Assembly (NCBI GenBank): GCA_963942565.1
Contig: OZ012685.1
Span: forward strand, 49,561,400 to 49,625,399
Reading direction: 5' to 3'
Length of the DNA: 64,000 bases
Source of the DNA: Maea johnstoni
Taxonomy: Eukaryota > Annelida > Polychaeta > Spionida > Magelonidae
Shown here in pieces: positions 49,001 through 64,000 of this stretch; positions within the stretch are counted from its first letter, which is position 1; every line of letters starts with the position of its first letter. Below the pieces are notes generated by a model that saw only the letters and a list, made by a program, of their open reading frames with translations, was not told the DNA's origin and made no database searches. The position numbers and the translations under genes were made by a program.

Positions 49001-49699
49001 TATTTTCATTTCATAGATATACAAATATATATTTCTTTATCAAAACAGGTGAGTAACCAGTTTCACATCATTCACATATACCATATTTGAAGAAAAATAT
49101 TAGGCCTATAACATCAACCATTTCATAATTATGAGGAGAAATTATACATATTCAACAAGCAATATATAATGATAACAGTATTATTATATTTTCAAAAAGA
49201 AATTACATCAATGATTGAATTATCTTTCGGTAAATAACTTTCTACTTGGGTGGAAAAAGCCCTATGTTGCCCAGACTTGCATATATGTCAACCAACTTAT
49301 ATATCCAACAAAAACATCACATATGATTCGTCAATCCAATTCAATTCTCAAACATATGTCTGATATTCTTTCATAAAATTGATTTGTGCGGATCAACCTT
49401 TATAATTTCTCAATAATCATATGCCATTCAAAAGGTTTTGCACAAATTTTGTAGGATGATATACATCGCAAATTCCTGATCATAATCCTAATAGAATATG
49501 CTTTGTGCTGAAAAACCTTCAGTTATATCATCACATGCTACACTTTATGTCTTAGACAAATATTACATGGGTCTACCTCTCCATTTAATATTCTTTTGCA
49601 TGCAGCAGGCTTGCCAATGTTGGTGAAAAATAAAATCTATCCAGCATTTTAAACATTGATTTCAGTTAATCCACTTTAAGCCACATCAATTATCCTTTC

Positions 49700-57895
<8,196 letters not shown>

Positions 57896-58150
57896 CTTGA
57901 AAGTGAAAACGAGGCTCTGTTGTCAAAATAAATATCGTTTTCACATGCGTCACTTCAATTCAGATTTAATGTCACTAAGATACCTTTTAGAGCAGAAAAA
58001 ACTTTTATTGAGTTGTTTAAGATGATATATTGGTCTATAGACTAATGTGTATAGACGGAATAAATGTACATTGCATCGAGGCTACCTCAACACATACGGG
58101 CACTTCCGGATTTTTCCATACAGTTCAAAATGGAAGCAAGTTGTTGACAT
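57896..58150. promoter_or_regulatory. Candidate shared DECR2/IFT140 promoter, copy B
   Basis: Same CACTTCCGG and AAAATGGAAGC motifs as copy A, in the same order and spacing. Confidence 0.4.
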
Positions 58151-58921
58151 GATGATCAGTATCATGGGGCGAATTAAGGATGGAATTTATCGAATGAAGG
58201 GGTTATTTTCCATTTTGAGAAGTTTTTCTGAAAGCACGGTGTATTGACAAGGCCTGAAAAAGAATTGCAATACAGTTCATCATCGTTTAAGGATTTTATC
58301 ACTCCTAAACCACTCAATATTTTTGGTTACCTAGGACTCTTTCCCTCTCCAAGGAGCACTGGGAGAGCACTTGTCATCTAGAAATAGGCATTGGCTTAAA
58401 AAGCTGTTTGTCAGATATAGATCAAGGCTTAAAGTTACGTAGTTTCCTACGTAGTTTTTGGTAAGTGTATATTTACCAGGCAACATTGCTATACTTAAAT
58501 TTATTTTTTCTCTCCATTTTTTAAACATTAAGAATAAGATAAATTCAATGAGGTATGTCATGTCAATCTACTCTTGAAAGTATAATTGAATTATGGAATT
58601 TCATTTATATGAGACACCTCTCCATTTGATATTTCAAGTGCATGAATTTTAAAGATAAATCAGAGCTTACAAATGAAATTAAACAGTGATTTCATACTGT
58701 CAACAAGGAGCAGATTTATATGCAAATTTTATTTAATAAAAACTAACAAAACAAAAAAGTCAGAAGCTCTAGTTAAAGGCAGTTTTTCATATTTGGCCAT
58801 CAAATATTACTCGAATATGGTATTGTGACATAGCTCTTAATCTATTCATGCATAAAATTTCCTTTTGAAGGAACTTTCTTTCAATGAAGAAATTTCCAAG
58901 TACATTGTATCTTGAGTTGAA

Positions 58922-59611
58922 CCACAGGCCCTTGCAACAGTCTGAAAATAAAGATAAATTGTGGTGTTTGTCTTGTCCAACTCTCCCCCTCACCGCCCCG
59001 CCCCGCCCCCTCACTCATTAAAGAGTGAAGCGAAAGGTATAATACTGCCTGAGGTGGCAGAGAAATCACCCCGCTTAAACCACAAGAAAATGTATGAAAA
59101 AACTACTTCAGGACTATGGTCTCAAATGGATAACAAACACCTTTCAGGGTAGATCGAGCAACTCTATCGTCGGGTATGCCGTTGTTTACATTCTGAGATT
59201 GATAGGCCATACCCACGATAGAGAAAGGCCAATGCAAAACTTTTCCACTGCGCCCAAAAAACTGGGCGCGGATATTTCCAGGCCAGTCTGGCCACCCAAA
59301 CCAACTGAATTTGGTTCCTACCTTGTTAGTTTCCCTTGTGCAGCTTTTACAGCACTCAAATCCTCCCAGAGTGAGAGAAATGAGAGCTTTTTGGCTGGAA
59401 GCGATAATTTTCTCCGTGTGCGTTCCGCCATTGAATTTGAGGCATGACTAGTCGAGCAGCACTGTCCATCATTTCCCATATCAAACCTATCACCTTCTCA
59501 TTCTTGTGCTGCTCGACACTTCCCCCCCCCCTGGCTATAGATATAGGACAACAAGACAAACACCACAATGAATCTTTATTTTGTTTATTTTCATACTGTT
59601 GCAGGGCCTAT
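58922..59611. mobile_element. TIR element ~690 bp, only in copy B
   Basis: About 65 bp terminal inverted repeats: 'caggcccttgcaacagt.tg' plus 'attgtggtgtttgtcttgt' at the left and their inverse at the right (58922-58985, 59545-59611). It is inserted at the phrase GTTGAAC, which in copy A is uninterrupted. The 117-codon frame at 59094-59447 has no recognised domain. Confidence 0.7.
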
Positions 59612-59619
59612 GGTTGAAC

Positions 59620-59931
59620 CAGGGACTTAGCCAGGACCCGTCCTACCTGTCTTTTGGACAGGTAGTTTCCTAAAAACCTCCTGTTAGGACAGGCAAAAAT
59701 TTCTAGGAAAATTTTTCAATTTTGACTTTTTGGGGGTAATAAATAAATATCTTTCTAACAAACCATCTTCTAGGACACAACAGAAGTGTAAATTGCCCTT
59801 TTTGACACACTAGGCTATTAAATGTAGCTGGTATAAGGATTTGAAGTAAATTAGTAGCTAAATCTGGACAGGCAGAAATTTTGAAAATGCTGTTTTGGAC
59901 AGGCATTTCTGAAATCCTGGCTAAGACCCTG
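59620..59931. mobile_element. hAT MITE, 8 bp duplication, only in copy B
   Basis: CAGGGACTTAGCCAGGA at the left and TCCTGGCTAAGACCCTG at the right, flanked by the exact direct repeat GGTTGAAC (59612-59619 and 59932-59939). Same family as 40034, 55652 and the nested insertion at 60225. Confidence 0.9.
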
Positions 59932-60126
59932 GGTTGAACATAGGTAACTAGTGTTCAGATGAACATCTTCAATTTCTTCAAATACTTTGCCAACTATGCT
60001 TTTGCCTTAAAGACAATCAAAATTATCAGGCTGCTTTTGGCTACTTTGAGGCTGTAAGCATTAGGATAAGCAACTTCTTTCGGCTGCAATGTATAGCATG
60101 GCACTTCATCTGCAAATCCAATGTCA

Positions 60127-60693
60127 GAGGCCGAAAAAAAGTTGTTTGTTTCCTGTAACCCTACCCTAACAAGTTTTTATTTAAAAAATCCCTATCCTAA
60201 AGTTTTTTCCGCCCTCCCAACCAGGGTCTTAGCTAGGATTTAGAAACTGGGTGCCTAAAATTGGCAATTGATTAACTTTTGGGCGTCCAATTTTTTGAGG
60301 GGTACCACAATACACTCAGATTTCAACAATAATTTTTAAACATGTATGAATTTATCAAAATAAGGATTGATATCCTTATACAATGTCATAGGAATAATAT
60401 GGAGTTGTAAATATTTGATTATATGCTTGATATTGACATTTTTAGAAATTCCTCACCAAAGATTTTGGGTGTCCTGAGGGGTGCTTTTTAAAGGTTTGGG
60501 TGTCCAAAAAGACACCCAGACGCTCTGCTGGCTAAGACCATGCTCCCAACTCCCAATCAATGTAAAGCATGCATAAAACACACATTTTTGACCAAAAAAA
60601 AAATACATGTAATCATAATTTTTTTTTACCGACCTACCTACCCTATTTTTTCCCCGACTGTTACAGGAAACAAACATTATTTTCTAGGCCTGA
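60127..60693. mobile_element. AGGCC-ended MITE with nested hAT-like MITE (copy B)
   Basis: The outer element runs AGGCCGAAAAAAAGTTGTTT to its inverse near 60690 and is the family of 36126-36350. It is split at about 60224-60541 by a CAGGGTCTTAGCTAGGATTT ... GCTGGCTAAGACCATG element. The whole block is absent from copy A (empty site 'aatccaatgagtagaaaa' near 44355). Confidence 0.75.
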
Positions 60694-61257
60694 GTAGAAA
60701 ATTTATTAGAAATAATCTGCTTTGCTTTATGAAAGGTTTGGTATAGATGTCAGCATTATTTTTTATATGATGCTGGCACTGCCATATAATTAATTGATCG
60801 ATCGTTTTGCCATGATTACTAATTTATCGATCATTAAAACAAAATTATTTTTGATTATGTTCCTGCTTACATGGTCAAAGTTTCAATTCTAAGGAGCCTT
60901 ATTTACTTGAAAACCAAGATTATTGTAAACATTCATTACCATTTAATTATCATTCAAAATTTGCAGGTAATCAGCCATATAGGACAGGCTGGCAAGTAGA
61001 CATACACCATTGATAACAATTAATAAAATAATTTGATCAATTTTAATTGATTAATCAATAGAGAATTATAATTAAATTCTTTAACTTTTTTGTACCACTA
61101 TTTGTTGACATGCTGGAAAATGAACAAAAAATATTTGAAAAATTAATAGTAATAATCTATTAATCTTGAAATCGAAAATTTCGATGATTAATCGAGCTGA
61201 AATTTTTCAACGATTCCCAGCACTACAATTAACCTTCTTTTATTTCAGAAGTAAGAT

Positions 61258-63914
61258 ATGGCTGTCTATTTTGACCATCGGGTGCAGGCGGTCCAGCCAG
61301 GAACAGTTTCGGACTTTGCTTGGCACAAGACCTACCCACTGGTTGCTGTAGCTACCTACAATGAAACAAGTGGTGGCTCTGTCAACATCTATCAGGATGA
61401 GGTAGGTTATTTCACCATGCTAAGGCTACTACTTTTCACCCAAAGGACAAGGATGCAAATATTTTTGAAAACCATCTAAACCCTGTCATATTGGTATCAG
61501 TGCTGAAAACAGTTTGCTAAGCCTTGGTGGGCAAACGGTCCATCAAAATGAATAGTTTAGTGGTCCACCAGAAAAATTTGTGGTCCATATCACTTTGATA
61601 ACCAAAATAACCAAAATGGTAGCCAACAGCCATTTCATAGCTGAACATTCATGGTTAATTGTAATTAATTTATGAATTGTGACAGTTATAATACAGAAGA
61701 AATGTGAAACAGTATGTGTGCTTACTTAAATTAATGTGGTCAAAATATTTAGCAGACTTTCTGGGCAATTAATCACAGACTTTTACTAGCCCATTAAAAT
61801 TTTTGGTAGAAACGGACCGGTGGGCTACTGTCTATATTTTCACCACTGTGGTATTCATTTGATAGCTCTCACTGAGTACTTTTAGATGAGCACCATGTGC
61901 CAGGGTTTCTTTTCAAGGTTTTTGCATGATATTGTATTGGCCAAATTAGCAACCAGCAGCATAAGGGTTGATAGTGTTCCTCAATAGAAAGTCAAACTTC
62001 AAAACGTGTTACTCATTATATCACCTTTACAAATTTACTTATTGTGATCCATGAAGCGATTAATCAAGTGTTCAACCAAGTGTAAAGTATTTGGGCCTCC
62101 TGTTTTTCAAGAGGCCACAATATATTCAGAAAAAACATCAATATTTTAACATTTACTTGTTCAGAAAAGGCAAAATATGCATAAGTGTGGTTAGAATTGT
62201 AAACATTGAGGTGAAAATTTTCAATTTTTTGCTTGAAATTGACATTTTCAGAAAATTGTCACTAGAAAATTGGATGCCATGAAATGTGATTTTGGTGCCC
62301 AGTGAGACACCCTCCTGTCCAAGACCCTAGTCTGAGCAGCAAGTGAATTATTGAAAAAAGGGCTTTTGGAAAGTTTTCAATTGAAAAAAGGGCTTTTGGG
62401 AAGTTTTCAATTGTCCATTAAGCTGATTTTCTCATTTTTCTGAATACTAAACACATTTAAATATAGAAAATGGCACAAGTATCTAGAAATATGAAAAAAA
62501 TGCAACAAAAAAGAAAATGGTTTTCGAATCATCAAATCCATGATAAATAATACATGCCATTCTAGCATACATTTTAACTTTTATCGGGCAAGTCAAAACT
62601 TATGTCAGGCAAGTAAAAATCATTAACTACTTGCCTTGCATGGTAAGTTAGTTCTGAAAATTCTGTTGGTGACTGAATTGTCTGATCTGTGTTACAGGGT
62701 GAACACGTCCAGGGTGCAGTTCTGCAGCGCTCCGTGACAGTCACAAGTCTAGCGTGGCATCCCAATAAGAAGGTCCTGGCAGTTGGATGGGAGAGTGGAG
62801 AACTCATGGTGTGGAGCGAACAGGAGAAAGAGTTGTATGAAGTACCCTCGATGCACAAAGCAGAAATAACCGTCTTACAGTGGAGTTCTAATGCCACAAG
62901 ATTAGTTTCCGGTGATATAGTAAGTATCTTTGATTATATATATACAAGATGTAATTATAGTATACACATGGATCTCTTCATAAGTTTTAATTACTGTATA
63001 CAGCTTTAATTTGGAGTGCTAAAATATTTGCTTTACAGCCCTGTTGGAGAGTATTTGTGACACTTTAATTTAGCGCATTTGACCAAAGATATAAAGGACA
63101 TACAAAGCAGGATATTATTTTGGTGCTATCATGGGGAGCGCGAAAAAATAGAGAAAATTAAATGCCTGTACAAATAACAAAAATTAATACAGTAATGTAT
63201 TCATGGATAAAGATAATGTTAAGACACACCATAATACTGAAAACCCTATAAATATATGATTTCATGTACATATGGTGGATTAAGTTACGTTATTAAAATT
63301 TTGAATGATAAACAATAAAAGAAATGAAGATGAGACACAAGGTTATGCTTTGATTTGCTGATTCTATAGGTATATTAGATTAACAAGAAAACCAGTTGAA
63401 TAGTTTTTTTTTAGTCACATTTCCCTGGGAAAAGGCCCAGAATATTCAGTCAATGCAGGGGTCCAGGCCTGTGAGAAGACTTGCCGATTGCCATAGAACT
63501 CATTACAGAACCCTGACATCTAATCTCACCCAATCTAGTGTCAGTGTGACATCACCAGGAGACAAAGAGGGTCTCGTATCGCTTACATTTCAAAGAAAGT
63601 TGCACACCAACATGCGCGGAACGTACCTCTTGAGCGATCCAGACTAACATCCAGGCTATTTGTTGTAGACAGGCTGTGTAGCGACATTTGCTAGTTGCAT
63701 ATCGGGTGATCGACATTCGTGGCATACTGCTTAGAGTTTATATAGAAACATGCTCAAGAGGTTTCAATTCATTTCTCTTTCAGTCCGGGTTTGCAGTAGT
63801 ATGGAAAGCTGACATTAGAGGGCGCCTTCAACAGAATCCATTGGTTCAACAAAATATTGGAGAGCCAGTAACACAGGTTGTTCTTAAACCCCCTCCGCCG
63901 CCAGATCCTGCAAC
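61258..63914 (+). CDS. IFT140: IFT140, 5' part, copy B (runs off window)
   Basis: Exons 61249-61401 (ATG at 61258), 62698-62919 and 63784-63914, with the same lengths, phases and almost the same protein as copy A (SVTVTSLAWHP instead of SVTVTSQAWHP in exon 2). 166 codons of the N-terminal WD40 propeller are visible; exon 4 would lie beyond the window. Intron 1 holds a MITE nest (61413-61975) instead of the hAT element of copy A. Confidence 0.9.
61413..61975 (-). repeat. TTAACCCTT MITE with nested CAGTG element (copy B)
   Basis: Family 1 body ('caccatgctaaggctact', 'ttagcaaccagcagcataag') is split at about 61499-61849 by an element starting CAGTGCTGAAAACAG and ending inverse to it (TTTTCACCACTG), with TGGTAT on both sides. 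Present only in copy B. Confidence 0.65.
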
Positions 63915-64000
63915 GTGAGTATTTTATAATTGGAAGGAATGGGTTTTTACATTGCTTTCAACAGCTAAGTTCATATTGCGACGAGATAGAAACATGGAAG

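Noticed and set aside
59094-59447. 117-codon frame in a copy B insertion
   Set aside because: It lies inside a short TIR element absent from copy A, with no recognisable domain.
63396-63647. 83-codon frame in IFT140 intron 2
   Set aside because: The matching region of copy A has frame-breaking indels and the frame has no family signature.

Overview
The window is animal (metazoan) genomic DNA: AT-rich, intron-rich genes with GT-AG junctions, dense short inverted-repeat DNA elements, many long (AT)n tracts, and one 200-base block of N marking an assembly gap. The gene families (secreted alpha carbonic anhydrase, peroxisomal 2,4-dienoyl-CoA reductase, IFT140, TATDN2-like nuclease), the element load and the high divergence between two copies of one locus fit a highly polymorphic marine invertebrate. 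I cannot name the species.

Layout. 1-5.4 kb: remnants only, namely an unidentified broken coding relic, a LINE reverse-transcriptase scrap, a TATDN2-like nuclease region with one frameshift, and short repeats. 5.4-17 kb: no host gene; it holds (AT)n tracts, a 4.4 kb foldback element (9.6-14.07 kb) with a decayed THAP-finger remnant and nested elements, and a palindromic tandem array. 17.4-29.6 kb: a complete nine-exon gene on the + strand for a secreted alpha carbonic anhydrase of 304 residues, with TATA box and inverted CCAAT motifs upstream. Its introns carry a tRNA-derived minisatellite, triplet arrays, a 748 bp perfect-style palindrome and several TTAA-flanked miniature elements. 29.6-33.3 kb: its 3' UTR and repeats.

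33.8-48.8 kb (copy A) and 49.0-64.0 kb (copy B) are two versions of the same locus, separated by the N gap. Each holds a DECR2-type peroxisomal 2,4-dienoyl-CoA reductase on the - strand, head to head with the start of IFT140 on the + strand. Exon order, exon lengths and reading frames agree exactly between copies, while introns differ by substitutions and by about ten clean transposon insertions present in only one copy. Homology starts right at the gap, so two retained haplotypes placed side by side is the leading explanation; a recent tandem duplication is the alternative.

The most interesting biology: DECR2 has two alternative terminal exons, both intact and both ending in the peroxisomal signal SKL, kept in both copies. 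A tandem array made from the front half of a tRNA-derived SINE sits in a carbonic anhydrase intron. Several very large palindromes and a small inversion flanked by (AT)n tracts suggest secondary-structure-driven rearrangement. No CRISPR, rRNA or functional tRNA gene was seen.
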